64,000 nt of DNA, from contig NC_079973.1 of assembly GCF_029852145.1 (NCBI RefSeq), forward strand, positions 17,253,921-17,317,920, read 5' to 3'. This DNA is from Microplitis mediator. Its lineage: Eukaryota > Arthropoda > Insecta > Hymenoptera > Braconidae. The translations under genes and the position numbers were made by a program. This document shows positions 22,379 through 35,040 of this stretch, piece by piece. Under the pieces are notes generated by a model. The model was not told the origin of the DNA. It was given only the letters and a program-made list of their open reading frames with translations, and ran no database searches. The number at the start of each line of letters is the position of its first letter. Within the stretch, counting starts at the first letter, position 1.

Positions 22379-22965
22379 TCATAGTAATGCCGGACCATAA
22401 CAGCCACCTGACGGAAACAGAAATAAACACATGCAAAAATTACAATGGCCATAATAAAAATGACAACAATTGTATCACAAATTAGTGTAACGATTGGAAA
22501 TTTTACTATGGTCATAGTAATTTTTTTATGTGTTTATTCCAATTTCTGTTAGGTGGCCAACATGGTCCGGTATTACTATGACATCATAGAATTTTGAACA
22601 GGAAAAATTTCAAAGTGTATATATAACTTTGCCACCAAATAATATTACATTTTTCGTCGTATTGATTGAAGAAAATTGGATTGAACGATAATTTATCAGT
22701 AAGTAAACACAATTTAACTTGATACATAACAGATTATATCTCTTTAAATATTACTTAATATTTATGTATAATAAAAAAAAAAGAAAAATGCAACGATTTT
22801 GAAAACTGCTTATCTTAAGCTGTGCGCGATCGTGAGGGACATGCCGTAGCAAACTTCAACGGTGGAATTTATTAAACTTTGGTAAAGTCGCTTAACAAAC
22901 TTTCCGCGTGAAAGAAGAAGAAAGGGGTAAAGGGATGAAAAGTAAAATAAGAATAAAAAGAAAAT
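22379..22965. other. no gene seen
   Basis: Right arm of the outer inverted repeat (to about 22622), then AT-rich DNA leading into a purine-rich tract. Confidence 0.5.
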
Positions 22966-23012
22966 GACGAACGAAGGAGATGAAGAAGAAGAAGAAGAAG
23001 AAGAAGAAGAAG

Positions 23013-23044
<32 letters not shown>

Positions 23045-23080
23045 GAAGAAGAAGAAGAAGAAGACGAAAAAGAAATCGAT
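22966..23080. repeat. (GAA)n microsatellite
   Basis: Mostly pure GAA repeats with minor interruptions. Open frames here (poly-Glu, poly-Ser) are artefacts of the repeat. Confidence 0.9.
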
Positions 23081-24074
23081 AGAAACACCAAGAGAAGAGA
23101 GAAGATAAAAAAACAAAAAAATAAAATAAAAGTTAGTTTCCTAAAGAAATAAAAGTTAATGGAGTTCTCAACCTCATCCTACTACCTCTCCTCTTTTCTT
23201 TAGTGTTCTTCTGTTCCCTCGCTTTCGCCAACCATCGTCTGCATAACTTTCACGAAAGTTATTATATCTTAATTTACTATTGAGCATTATCTGAAATTTC
23301 TCTCGTCTTACGACGATGGACTTCAGTATTTCTACTGAATATTGTATATAAAATAAAAAAAAAGAAGACTGATTTCAAGTTTAACATTTAATTAAACTTT
23401 TTCAACTACGCTTTTAAAGTTGTAATTAAACTAAAAATTAATATTTATGTTAATATCATTATTATTTGTTCAATGACATAATAAAATTTCTGTTCGAATT
23501 CCTGCTATCCTGTATCATCAATTTGTATATTGGACGTGAACAAGATGCCGAATAAAATTTATATGTGTAACTCTAACTAATAGATGAAACAAATTTTGTT
23601 TTTGCATTCATAAATATTTTAATTTTCCACTTAATTGAAAACGTTAATTTTTTTGCTTAATTTCTACTTATTACTATATACATTCATGTTTGAATGATTC
23701 AAGGGGTGTAAAAAATCAGAAGTTAATTTAAAGTTTTTTTTTTTATTTTAGTAACTACAAAGTCTGTAGTTCGATCAAAATAACTGTGCGTACTAAGTAA
23801 TCATATATTTATAATAGATTTTGCATTGAGTTAAATAGTTGTATTATTATTACTTCCGTAACTGGTAAAAAAAATAATTAAATTACTAACTCAACGCAAA
23901 TAAGCCAATTGAATGTTAAAAAAAAAATTCCTAATGGTTATGAAAATTAATATTTTTAAAATATTGATAACAGTTGAATTGAAATGGAATTATATTTTAT
24001 ATTTTTCTTAATTTATTTCAGTCTTAACTTCCGTTTAACTCTAAAATTTTTGTCACAAAATCAATATAAGTATA
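23081..24074. other. AT-rich sequence without gene
   Basis: No supported feature. Confidence 0.55.
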
Positions 24075-25676
24075 CACTTATCCAAAAAATTAACGGAACA
24101 AGAAAATTTGATAAATTCTTTAGTGATTTTTGGAAGGCTGTATTTTCTTGAAAAATGATCGTATCAAAAAAAAAAAAAAAAGCAAATTGAAGCTTGAAGT
24201 CTCTAGTTTAAAGATTTTTAAACAAAATAATTTTTTGGGCCACGGTTTTTTGCGAAATCATAAGAAATAGGTGGAGACAAAATTTTTCTAAATTTTTGTG
24301 GTTTGTTTTTTAGGTCTACGGGGCCGGGGAAATTTTTTTCGAAAAAACCAATTCATGGCTCGTTTAGGAAATTTATTCAGCTACAATTTGTTTTTTTTTT
24401 TTTGTTTCTCTGTACGACAATTGGCTGCTGAGATTTCAGCCTTCAAATTAAAAAAGATCTTTTTGTCTTTGATTATCGATATCTCAGCAACTAATGGTCG
24501 TATAGTAATTTAAAGAGCAGTTTGAAAAACTTGAATAAATTCCCTACAAGCTCCATTTTTTTTTTTTTTTTTATTTTTTTGTATCCTTAATATCAATTTA
24601 AAAAACCCACACAAAATGATTTTACAGCTTAATGTACCCTCAAAAACTCTGAAAATTTTCAGATTGATCCATTGAACCGTTTGTCCGGGCCGATTGCTCA
24701 AAGTTTTACAAAACAATTAAAGGAACAAGTTTTGTTCCTTAATTTGTGTAATCATTACCGAAATCAAAAAATTAATTTTTTTTTTATTTTCTTCCGAAAA
24801 AATTCCGAAAAAGGAGATAAAACAAGAATTTTTTTGTTTTTTTTTTTTATGTTTTACTTGGGGTTTTTTTTTCTCTTTACTTCACATTTAATGAATAACT
24901 AACGCAAAAATGAAAGAAAATCCGAAAAAAACCGTTCATAAAGCACCCTCAGCGCTTTCACGCTTGAGGTGTGCATAAATTAATTTTTTTTATTTCGGTA
25001 ATGGTTACACAAATTAAGGAACAAAACTTGTTCCTTTAATTGTTTTGTAAAACTTTGAGCAATCGGCCCGGACAAACGGTTCAATGGATCAATCTGAAAA
25101 TTTTCAGAGTTTTTGAGGGTACATTAAGCTGTAAAATCATTTTGTGTGGGTTTTTTAAATTGATATTAAGGATACAAAAAAATAAAAAAAAAAAAAAAAA
25201 TGGAGCTTGTAGGGAATTTATTCAAGTTCTTCAAACTGCTCTTTAAATTACTATACGACCATTAGTTGCTGAGATATCGATAATCAAAGACAAAAAGATC
25301 TTTTTTAATTTGAAGGCTATAATCTCAGCAGCCAATTGTCGTACAGAGAAACAAAAAAAAAACAAATTGTAGCTGAATAAATTTCCTAAACGAGCCATAA
25401 ATTGGTTTTTTCGAAAAAAATTTCCCCGGCCCCGTAGACCTAAAAAACAAACCACAAAAATTTAGAAAAATTTTGTCTCGACCTATTTCCTATGATTTCG
25501 CAAAAACCGTGGCCCAAAAAATTATTTTGTTGGAAGATCTTTGAACTAGAGACTTCAAGCTTCAATTTGCTTTTTTTTTTTTTTTGATACGATCATTTTT
25601 TAAGAAAATACAGCCTTCCAAAAATCATCAAAAAATTTATAAAATTTTCTTGTTCTTTTAATTTTTTGGATCAGTG
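24075..25676. mobile_element. Tc1/mariner-like foldback element
   Basis: Two arms of about 700 bp are near-identical inverted copies (24075-24775 and 24975-25676). Ends are CACTTATCCAAAAAATTAA and AATTTTTTGGATCAGTG, bounded by TA on both sides. The central loop (about 24780-24970) holds a GCGC hairpin. Mirror-image open frames in the arms are a consequence of the inverted repeat and have no transposase motif. Arm similarity suggests recent formation or gene conversion. Confidence 0.8.
24943..24974. repeat. GCGC-TTTC hairpin at the foldback centre
   Basis: GCACCCTCAGCGC, TTTCA, then CGCTTGAGGTGTGC. It is homologous to the hairpin at 5285-5315. Confidence 0.6.
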
Positions 25677-25678
25677 TA

Positions 25679-26252
25679 TAATTTCCTGTTAAGCTTTGGA
25701 AATCACGTCTTAATTAGTGTTAGTAAGACATTTGTAAAAGAAAAGTTAAAATATTTGAGTTATCTTAAGAGAAAATTTTTTAATATTTAAGCTTTTCTTG
25801 GATAAATTGTATCATAATTTGTTTTAAAATTGTTCAATAAATTTTCTCTTGAATTGCTTAACGATTTCAAGAAATTCTATCGGCTCGTATTATTGAATAA
25901 AAAATGATACTACCAATAAAACTTTAAAATTATTAGAATAATCAATTTTCGAAATTATTCAGTGAAATATTTAAACGTTTGAAATATTTAAAGAACTTTA
26001 CCCGGGGGTGAATTGATAAAACATTTCTAACACTAATTACGACATTCTATCCTTTATTAGAAGTTCACAAAACTTTTCTCATAAATACTAAATTTAATTT
26101 CCAAAGTAATCTATTAGAAAATTTAAGCTGATTCTGTTCAAGTTATTTCATTTTTTTTTTCTAATAAATTAAAATTTTAAAAATAAAATAATATTTAAAT
26201 TTTAGCTATTACTTAAATAGAAAATGATAATAATAATAAATGAGAAGTGCCG

Positions 26253-26256
<4 letters not shown>
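25679..26256. other. AT-rich sequence without gene
   Basis: No supported feature. Confidence 0.5.

Positions 26257-26319
<63 letters not shown>
26257..26319. repeat. (AT)n microsatellite
   Basis: Uninterrupted AT repeat of about 63 bp. Confidence 0.95.
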
Positions 26320-26324
<5 letters not shown>

Positions 26325-26982
26325 AAAAAACGGTTGAACTTATTTCCGGTAACAAGTGTAGTGTGAGAGAAATGAAGCTGCTGTTGTAAGATCTTGAGGG
26401 CATTCATAAGTATTTTGTGCTTTAAGGTATGCACCAACGTACTCTACTATATAATTACGCAATTACTTTAGCATACAACGTGCGTACAAATATGCAGTCA
26501 GGATTAATCGTAAAATGTGTTGAGAACTGGTTGAACCAAGTGCACCGAGAGTAAGCAAAGATGTGTACACCGATGAAATCATGGAAGAATATCATTCTCT
26601 TTTTACCGGCTGTCAGATTCAGTGCTCTGCATATATACCTCTTTATATCCAATTCTTCTTCTTCTTCTTCTTCGTTCTTCATCTTATACTTCAGCGTCTT
26701 ATTTTTATTCTTCTTCCTCTTCCTCTTCCTTTTCCTATTTGTGTTTTTTTATTTCTTATATATTTTTTCGTCTTTCTAGAGTTCCAAGCCGTTCACGACA
26801 GGTCATTTATCACAAATCAATGGCTTCAGTGAGTTTTCTTTTGAAATTAAATGCACCGAGAAATCGACGATTCTATATATTTTATCAAATATATATATTT
26901 AATCTTTTTGTCATTGTACAAAACAAATGAATATATCATTTGTTATTGATCAGGATTAAAAATTAATTATTTTAATTATGCC
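26320..26982. other. no gene seen; pyrimidine-rich tract
   Basis: A TTC-rich tract lies at about 26650-26760. Ser/Phe-rich open frames there are compositional. Confidence 0.5.
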
Positions 26983-27290
26983 CGGGTCAAAAATAAAACT
27001 TGATTTAGACTTGGTATACCAAGTCGAAATTTCCCGAATCGAAATTTAAAGCCGACATTGAGCTTCCTAAGGTAGTGCTTATTTCGGACTTGGGGGCTTA
27101 AAGTAGATTCTATTCCCATGTTAAATTAAGTCCAACTTTGGACCCCAAAGTGGTACAAATTTCCATTTTTACCACTTTGGTGTTCAAAATCGGACTTAAA
27201 GGGAATAAAAATTAGGTCCGACTTTGGACCCCTACAACCTATTTAATAATAATCATGATAATAATAATTCTATCATTATAGTAACTATTA

Positions 27291-27475
27291 CACTGTAAAA
27301 AATTCGCGGAGTGAATGCGGATTAAATCTGGAGTGAATGCGGAGTGAATGAATTTTTAATTATTCACTCCCCTCGGAGTGAACCTCACTCCGCAGGGGAG
27401 TTTTCGCGGAGTGGATAATTTTTTATTAATTTAATCCCTCTGGAGTGAAATTCACTCTGGAGGGGAGTTTTAAAA
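27291..27475. mobile_element. CACTGTAAAAAATT MITE, copy 2, truncated
   Basis: Begins TA-CACTGTAAAAAATTCG and carries 'cggagtgaatgcgg' words like copy 1, but lacks a matching right end. Confidence 0.6.
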
Positions 27476-27549
27476 ATATTATTAATATAATATAACTCCA
27501 CTACGTAAAATCGAAATAAAAAGTCGCGTATTACAGTACTGATCAACCG

Positions 27550-27845
27550 ATACGCACACACACCCGAACACACACACGCACATATTCGCACACACCCGAA
27601 CACACGCACGCACACATGCACACACCCGAATACACGCACGCACACATATACGCACACATTCGCACACACCCGAACACATGCGCACACACACGCACACACC
27701 CGAACTCATTGGCACAAACGCACACACCTGATAGGACACACGCACACACCCGAAAACACACACGAGCACATTCGCATCAACGCACACACCCGAACACTCG
27801 CAGTGCACTCACGCACGCACACACATCCACAGACACCCGCACGCA
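27550..27845. repeat. CACACACCCGAACA satellite-like tract
   Basis: Short direct repeats of CGCACACACCCGAACACA and variants. Cys/Val-rich and His/Thr-rich open frames are artefacts. Confidence 0.85.
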
Positions 27846-27921
27846 CGCTCGAGGAGCTCGAAAACAGCGGGAAGTTTTGGGGCTGGCCCGCAGGGTCAAC
27901 CGATAGACAGATTTTTTTTTT
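27846..27921 (+). repeat. CGAGCTC/GGGAAGTTTTGG motif block, copy 2
   Basis: Contains 'gaggagctcgaaaacagc', 'gggaagttttggggctgg' and 'cgcagggtcaaccgatag', then a T-run, closely matching the copy at 46090-46170. Confidence 0.7.
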
Positions 27922-28204
27922 AATGATATTCAAAGTAAATAGAAGAAATTTTCAGTTACCGTTAAAAAAAAAAATTTTCATTTCTGCGGGCAAAGTGGGG
28001 TACCCCCTAAAAAAGGTAAAAAAAAAAAATTTCTGGATTTTAAACGAATTTGATTAAGATGAATTTTTTTGTAAGTAATTTACATGAAGAAAAATTATAT
28101 TTTACATGTTTATTGGATACAAAAGAAGAAAAAAAATTCTTAATAATTTCCCGACTAGAAATTACTGTGGGAATGGCCACTGTATGTATCTGGCCCCAAT
28201 TGGG

Positions 28205-28655
28205 TCCCAATGGGGAATTCCCAAGAGGGAAATCCCCACGAGGGCCCAATCAGAACCCAATCGGGAAATCCCAAACAAAAATAAAATAATTTATGGTCGA
28301 TATTCCCCAATTGGGGCCTGAGCGGGACCTAAGTGGGACAACCCAACGTGAAAATAAACAAATTATTGTAATTTTTCCCAATTGGGTTCTGTGTGGGACC
28401 TAAGTGGGAAATCCCAACGTAAACTTTAAAAAAATATTGTAATTTTTCCCAATTGGATTCTGTGTGGGACCCAAGTGGGAAATCCCAACGTAAAATTTAA
28501 AAAAATATTGTCATTTTTCCCAATTGGGTTCGGTGTGGGACCCACGTGGGAAATCCCAACGTAAAATTAAAAAAAATATTGTCATTTTTCCCCATTGGGT
28601 CCTGTGTGGGGCCTGATTGGGAAATCCCGACGTTAAAATAAAAAAAATTTTTCTT
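28205..28655. repeat. ~65-bp tandem repeats, left arm
   Basis: About six units of TTTTTCCCAATTGGGTTC, then 'gtgtgggacc', 'aagtgggaaatcccaacg' and an A-rich tail. The right arm at 29940-30140 has shorter related units (CACAAGTGGGATTTCCCCAT). Confidence 0.75.
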
Positions 28656-28943
28656 TATCCCTTAGTCGAAAGTACGCACTTCCCTCCCTAATTTTAAGGC
28701 CTAAAGTCTCATTTCCCTCTCCTAGTGGAGTTACACGCGCCCCACTTACATCGCCGGGAGCAAAAAATTTTTTCGTGCCTACGGAAACAGCCGGCTGCTG
28801 CCATCTACTGAACGTCTACCACTTTATCAATAAAATTTTTGACGATAACATCATAGATCGTTGCTTTATTTATATGTACGTCAGTGTTTTCGTGTCTCGT
28901 TGTTTGTGATATTTTAAGTAAACAGTGTACTTGCAATAATAAA

Positions 28944-29117
28944 ATGACTGAAAAAGTATCATCTGATGACTCTATGGACGAGAATGAGGTGATAAAAGAT
29001 TTTGATGCAGAGGCGAGGTTAATTATTGAAAGATTATGTATTCATTTATATATTATTTATTGGCAGGAAAAAAATCTTGTTCATAGGCATAAATTTATTT
29101 CTTTCGAAAAAAAATAA
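28944..29117 (+). CDS. short open frame, possible first exon
   Basis: An ATG at 28944 after 'gcaataataaa' opens a 57-codon frame with an acidic N-terminus (Asp/Glu/Ser-rich in the first 25 residues: MTEKVSSDDSMDENEVIKDF). It ends in AT-rich sequence. The frame can be extended upstream to 28884 at a non-ATG start. It lies within the TIR element 28150-30173, between the tandem repeats and the hairpins. It could be the first exon of an element-encoded protein or chance. I do not recognise it. Confidence 0.25.
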   Translation: MTEKVSSDDSMDENEVIKDFDAEARLIIERLCIHLYIIYWQEKNLVHRHKFISFEKK

Positions 29118-29170
29118 TTATTTTTTATTTTTATTTTTTATAAGTATAATTATGTCTTTTTTTTTGTTTT

Positions 29171-29250
29171 GTTTTTGATGCCTGCCCCCGCCGACCAGAC
29201 GCACTCGCTTCGCTCGTGCTTTCAAATGTCGCGGGGCAGGCATCAAAAAC
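29171..29250. repeat. GC-rich hairpin 1 (18-bp stem)
   Basis: GTTTTTGATGCCTGCCCC (29171-29188) pairs exactly with GGGGCAGGCATCAAAAAC (29233-29250). Its loop contains a smaller palindrome, GCACTCGCTTCGCTCGTGC. Confidence 0.85.
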
Positions 29251-29472
29251 GCAACAAAAAAAAAAAAGGGAGACGGAAAAAAATTAAAGTTTTATGTATG
29301 TCCGAAAGAGGCGCGTCAATAGGGAGCAAATAAAAAAAACATGGCCGACCTGTCAGCTGAAGGCAGAACGTGGTTGTGTTGTTTATAGTATTCAAAAATG
29401 TAATTAATAAACGTACTTTCGACCAGGTATAAAGAAAAATCGTATACACCACACGGGAAGATAGTTAAAAGC

Positions 29473-29533
29473 CCTGCCCTGTGTGTCATGATGCCCTCGG
29501 CTTCGCCTCGGGCATCATATCACACAGGGCAGG
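29473..29533. repeat. GC-rich hairpin 2 with CTTCG loop
   Basis: CCTGCCCTGTGTG pairs with CACACAGGGCAGG, and an inner stem, GATGCCC to GGGCATC, closes on CTCGGCTTCGCCTCG. It resembles hairpin 1 in its CTTCG centre and CCTGCCC stem word. Confidence 0.85.
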
Positions 29534-29739
29534 AATTTCAACTTTCTTCCCTTGTAGTGTAATATACTATTTTCACCTTTTTTAGGGGGTATCCCATTTT
29601 AGCCGTTTAAAATAAAAGTATTTTTTTTTAACGGCAGCTGAAAACTCTTCTATACACTCCGAATACCATTTTTTGGTTTTATCGTCTGTTATTCTTTGGT
29701 ATCATAATAAATATACTATTTACACTCACGCGATCACAT

Positions 29740-29816
29740 ACGTGGGTCAGCGCAGTGGATAACATCAAAGACTTCAAATCGGAAGGATGCAGGTTCGAGC
29801 CCAACAGTCGCCGGGA
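29740..29816 (+). other. tRNA-like Pol III module 3
   Basis: A box TCAGCGCAGTGGATAAC (29747-29763), B box GGTTCGAGCCC (29792-29802), and a TTTTTT run at 29817 as a possible Pol III stop. The 5' and 3' ends do not form a convincing acceptor stem. Confidence 0.7.
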
Positions 29817-30394
29817 TTTTTTCATTAATTTAAATCATGTACACTCCTTCTAAATAATGCTCCTAGTACATTAAATTAAAATTCGGATTTAATTACAATT
29901 ATCTTTCTTTTTTTGCATTTTAATATTTTTTCTAACAGGGATGCCTTAGTGGGATCTCTTGGGGATTTCCCCATTGGGGTACAGCTGGGATTCCCCTATT
30001 GGAGCACAAGTGGGATTTCCCCATTGGGGCACAAGTGGGATTTCCCTATTGGGGCACAAGTGGGATTTCCCCATTGGGGCCCAATAGGTCTTTGCGTGAC
30101 ATCCCTATCTACGGCCCCAATTGGGAATTCCAACGGGGGCCCAAGTGGTCGCACCTAAAAATTTCTAGTCGGGATTTTATCATAAAACAAACGTCATTAA
30201 TATTTTTCAATTGACAATTGATTTTTGAAAAAGTTTACCAAAAAAAATCCAAAGTAACGCTTAATTATATTTACAGAAGTGATTTTGGAATGTTTAAAAA
30301 CCATTCAAAATATAAAATTTTTTTTTATAAAATTTTGAGGAAACCCCGTTTTGCCTACCCTACCACCTTTTGCCCCCCTCCTTCCCCTACTAAA

Positions 30395-30990
30395 TATATT
30401 TTGACTTACATATTTGTGTATATGCGAGCATATATATAAAAATATATGCAGACATATATTTTTTCATATATGTTTGTATGTATACCCAAATATATTCTCT
30501 AGACTCTTTCAGAGTTTTTCAGAGAAAATTCCGAAAAATTTCCACTAGGGATTTCAGGTATTGAAAATAAAAAAAATTCATGTAAGTTTGTGATATTGTA
30601 AAAAATATGTTGAAAGATATGTCAATATATGTGTGCATATATATGAACATATATGTAAATATTTATGTTTCTATATAGATTAATATATATGTAAATGTAT
30701 AAAGCTGTATATATGTTGACATATATAATTGCATATATGTTGATACATATATTGAGATATATACTTTCGTACATTTTTATATAGATGCAAACATATACAT
30801 TGACGTATATGAGAAAATATATGTCTGCATATATTTCTTATATATTCCACGTATATCCTGACATCTATGAAATCATACATGTATACATTTATATCAACAT
30901 ATAACTGAAAATATATTTGACGTATATTTTTTTTGCGTACATATATTCTGTATATATCACATATATGTCACGTATCTTTTCGACATATAT
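30395..30990. repeat. ATATATGT-rich low-complexity tract
   Basis: Repeated 'acatatatgt' and 'tatatgtaaat' words in both orientations. No coding potential. Confidence 0.75.
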
Positions 30991-31834
30991 ATTTTTTCAT
31001 GCGGGAGAGGACAATAGTCGGTCATAATTTTTAATGTCGGACTTAGCGGTTAAAAATAGTACCTCATAGCGGCTTACAGTGCTCTAAATCGGTTCTATTT
31101 CGGGCTGCAGGGATAAATGTAGGCTTTAAATTTCGACTCGGATTGGTGCCGTTTTTCACAAGACAAACTCGATTTTTTTTACGGAGATATTAAATACATT
31201 GAGTTTTCGCCTTGGTTTAGACTTAACTGGCTTAATTAGTCACGATTTAAGACGAAAAAGTCAAGATCAAATCGGAATTGACTTGGTTTAGACTTATTCG
31301 AGTTAAAATATAAGGCGAAAAAGTCAAAACTAAGGTGAAATAATTTTTATAAATTAAGGCGGAAGTAAGCGAATAAATAACTTTTTTCGACTTGGATCAG
31401 CAAGTCAAAAGTAAGGTGAATGACTATCGTGCTCAAAGTAAAGACAAATAAGTTCAAACTAAGATCAAAAAATACATCTAAGTTGAAATAAGTTGAAACT
31501 AAGATGAAAAAAGTTCAAAAAGTTGAAAAAAAATTTAATTTAAATCGAACAAGTCGAGATCTTATCGAAAAATCGATAACTTCAAAAGAAAATATGGTGA
31601 AGCAAGCCTGAATCAAGTTTTATTTTTGACCCGTTTATTGTCAAAATAATTCTGTTACATTACAAATATAGATATATAATTTAATGGCCACTTTCCTAAT
31701 GATCCTTTCATTTTAATATTTGACAATTTAAACTTGTGAAATTTAACTTTTGAAATTTTAACATCGGGTCATTAAACTTATAAATTAAAATTTTCCTTGA
31801 ATTGAACATGAGCTTGTAAAAATAAATTTATAAA

Positions 31835-32149
31835 CCTGGTTCAAAAAAATAACTTGATTTTGACTTTTTCTCGATTTATTTGACTTGCTTTTGACTTAAT
31901 TAACTTGATTTTGGCTCGCTTACTTTTTTTAAATTCAATCTCATTTTTTTAACTTAAAAATTTAAGTCAACGAAGTCCAATCCGAGACAACGTGATTTTG
32001 TATGTTTTCATATTTGTTTTCATATTTGAAAATACGTTTTTCATTGATAAAAAAAAGAACTTCAACTTGACTTGCTTTTGTTTTGTTAAACTTGTTTTAT
32101 TTTTAATTTTTAAAATTACGCCAAAATGGAGTTATTTTTTTGACCCAGG
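31835..32149. mobile_element. MITE with CCTGGTTCAAAAAAATAA ends
   Basis: CCTGGTTCAAAAAAATAAC on the left and GTTATTTTTTTGACCCAGG on the right bound 315 bp. AA flanks both ends. It contains 'tttgacttgcttttgactt' repeats like the large element 26983-31633, so it may be a short relative. Confidence 0.65.
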
Positions 32150-33198
32150 AATTAATTTATTTTAATGCTTACAATAATAAAATATATATGTATTGAAGAT
32201 TTTTAAAAATTTTACACTTCTTTTCAGACAATTTCTTTGCCTGTATACTAATAAAATAAATATAAAATTTTAATTGAAAATTCAATTTTACTTGTATTAA
32301 TAATATAGAAAATGATACTAAAATTTTTCCTTTGCTCAGAAAATTAATATGCTCATTGATAAATGCTCAAATTTTTTATCTCAAATGTCTGAAATAAAAA
32401 GTTTTTAACTCGATTTCCTATCAGTTCAAATTTATCAACGCCCATGTTTAGAAAATTAGAATTTCGAAAAATCATTAACTGAAAGGTCAGTTCAACAGTC
32501 TTATAGAATAACTTATTTAGTTATCGAAAAGAAATGAGTAAAATCAAACATAGAATTAAAAGTAAATAAATAAATAAATAAATAAATTTTTTTTACTTAA
32601 AAGTAAAAAAAAAAAAATTTTTTTCTTAAGCAATCCCATTTTGTGTCAAAATAATAGAAAATTTTTTCCATAGCAATTCAAAATTAAAATGAATTATTTA
32701 AATATAAATGAAAAGTAAAAGCCATCATAATCAAGATAAGAACGTAAATTTTGCTCGCTTCTTCTTGAAATAATTTACATACTTAAATAATATTCGAAAT
32801 AATATTGTAATTAATTTCCTTAAAATTAATTATAATTAGTACTTGAATAAAAATCATAAAGAAAACTATAATAATTAATTTATCTTAATGTACAATATTT
32901 TCCGCATGTTTTAGCATTGTATCATGTAGATAACAAAATGTCTAGACCGTTGTTTAGATTTCTCACACTGTGAAAAAAAAATACTTTTATTAAGAAAATT
33001 TACTTAATACAAGAACATATATTCTTGATAATTTTCGAGAATATATAATTTTGTCTCAAGAATTCGTAGAATTGATGAAAATTTGGAAAATCCAAAAGTG
33101 CACGACTCATAATGCTCATTTATTATGAAATTATAAAATAATAATAAAAAATGGCGGGAAGCACGAATAAATTTAAAATATATACAATTTTCTTTCAT

Positions 33199-33238
<40 letters not shown>

Positions 33239-34446
33239 ATATTAGTATTTTTTTTATAATTATAAAAGAACCTACTCAAAATATCTCGATTAATAACAAA
33301 AAAAATATATGTAAATAAAAAAAAATTAAAAAAATTAAATTGAAAAAATTCAGGCTTACCAATTAGCAAAAAAAAACAGCTGTACTAGGACGGTAATGTG
33401 CAAGCGCCCCTGGTGGGATAAATGTACGTATAATGTATAGATATTGAGACAAATCGCTTTTCGTCTTCGCGATTTTCACCAGCAGCCACCAGAATTCGTG
33501 GGTTGAACCCTGGCTTAGGCCGGCCTCTACGAAATTTTTATTTATGCTGGACAGAGCAGTGGGCTGGGGTTCTTGCAAAGCAAAGACCCGCACTTATTCA
33601 AACTCGGCAACGTATCAAAAGCTTATCAACTTACCTCACGGCTTATTATAAAGTTATAGATTGTATTTATATTATAGATTATACTTATTGATAGTCGAGT
33701 TACTACTCGTAACTCAATTTATAATTATTATATCATATTATTCGGTGGTCTTACCAATATTTTAGGACTAGGATAGGACAAGGGCGATGTATAATGTCAA
33801 GGATTGATATTATCGAAATACGCAAGTTTGTTGCCAATTGTAACAACGATTCATTCACTTACATTAATTTCCGCAAGATACAATAACGCAGTCCTGGTTG
33901 GAACGCCAGATACGCAATCAGTAACCACGTGGAATAACGCCTTGTTATACACTGATTTTATTACTTAATTCTAATTTTTTTTACCGCGAATATGTCGCCG
34001 GTAACGTATAATGCTTTCAATACACTTAAATTTAATTATAATTAATAAGTAATAAACAATAAAAGTATTACTTTGCAAGTTAATTGCCAGAAAGAAATAT
34101 AAATTTTACTGAATATAAAGTACGTTAATATTGCAAGTATAATTGCCTGATTAATAATCGATAATAAATAATAAAAACGTCCGAACGCTAATTAATCCAG
34201 GATCGAAGTAAAGTTCAATCACCGTAGGGTCTTAGGGCTAAGTTTTTGGGCTCGCTCCCCACTTCCCCTCACGGTCATGCGTTGAGGTGATAATTAGTCA
34301 TGTGACCATGGCACTATGACTCTAGCTTTAGGTGGTTTCAGACGGCAACGAAACGGAGAAAATTGGGAACCGCAAGGCTGAAGGCAAAGATGACAATTCA
34401 CATTGTCTCAATATATCACCATCCATGTTAATTTTACATAGATATA
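32150..34446. other. AT-rich DNA without supported gene
   Basis: Long homopolymers (T-run at about 33206-33233) and AT-rich DNA. The segment 33370-33620 has a higher GC content and small open frames without known domains. It may be a decayed repeat or unique DNA. Confidence 0.5.
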
Positions 34447-34957
34447 TACACAGAAAAAAAGGATATCTTGGCGCAAGAAATTTTTTCTTGCCGCAAGAAT
34501 ATTTTTTGCAATTTTGAATGAAAACGAAAATTTTCTTGGTTCAAGAACAAAATTTTCTTAAATTTAGTCATCTTAGCATAAGATTTTTTTTTTATTCAAC
34601 CGATATAATATATGTTTTTTGAAGTAAGAAATATTTTCTTAAAGTGAGAAAAATAAATATTTTGCCCCAAAATATTCTTTGTTTAAGAATAATATATTTT
34701 GAGTCGAGATAATTTGTGACTCGAGTCAAGAATTAAAAGTACTCGACTCAATGGTAAGAAATATCTTGGTTCAAGTATTTTGTTGTGTTGCGGCGATTAA
34801 GCGTAGACGTTTGAACCAACAGCAACTGCGTTCACGGCCCAACGCAAAAATTCTCTTGGGAAAGCTAACTGTACTATACTAAAGTGGCGGTAGTGTAGAC
34901 TCTACATTGTACAGTGTGCTTACTGGATATAGGTAAAGTAAACGAACGTTCAGGGAA

Positions 34958-35040
34958 TGATCGGATAGCATAACTGGTAAAGCTCTCGCGTGATGCCGAA
35001 TCGGTCTGGGTTCGATTCCTACCGTGAGCAAACCCTTTAT
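34958..35040 (+). other. tRNA-like Pol III module 5
   Basis: A-box region GGATAGCATAACTGGTAAAG (34963-34982), B box GGGTTCGATTCC (35008-35019), and a T-run at 35040-35045. It is nearly identical to module 6 in the sister element. The T arm is only weakly paired and there is no acceptor stem. Confidence 0.7.

Larger units (their letters stand above)
28150..30173. mobile_element. TIR element with CCCGACTAGAAATT ends and tRNA-like module
   Basis: CCCGACTAGAAATT at the left, AATTTCTAGTCGGG at the right. Subterminal blocks 'gggcccaa' and 'ccccaattggg' are arranged in inverted halves: left tandem repeats 28205-28655, right 29940-30140. The interior contains a short open frame with a good ATG, two GC-rich hairpins and tRNA-like module 3. 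No transposase motif was recognised. ATTT lies at both flanks, a possible 4-bp duplication, or chance in AT-rich DNA. Confidence 0.7.
26983..31633. mobile_element. large TIR element with CGGGTCAAAAAT ends, heavily nested
   Basis: CGGGTCAAAAATAAAACTTG on the left and CAAGTTTTATTTTTGACCCG on the right are exact complements. Subterminal blocks repeat 'gacttggtttagacttatt' and 'aagtcgaaat' words (26995-27230 and 31120-31620). A truncated MITE, a CA-rich satellite, the CGAGCTC motif block and the TIR element 28150-30173 lie inside. Related ends occur at 43854-45669, which carries a SWIM reading frame, and at 31835-32149. No transposase is seen here. Confidence 0.65.

Noticed and set aside
22964..23152. 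Glu-rich or Ser-rich proteins
   Set aside because: Products of a GAA microsatellite.
24298..25455. Paired open frames (two copies each on opposite strands)
   Set aside because: Mirror images created by the foldback arms, with no transposase motif and interruption by homopolymers.
26209..26437. Ile/Tyr-rich open frames
   Set aside because: Translation of the (AT)n microsatellite.
27385..27906. Cys/Val-rich and His/Thr-rich open frames
   Set aside because: Artefacts of the CACACACCCGAACA tract.
34958..35040. Functional tRNA gene
   Set aside because: A and B boxes are present, but acceptor and T stems do not pair properly, and the near-identical copy at 54672-54757 lies at the same place in a sister transposon.
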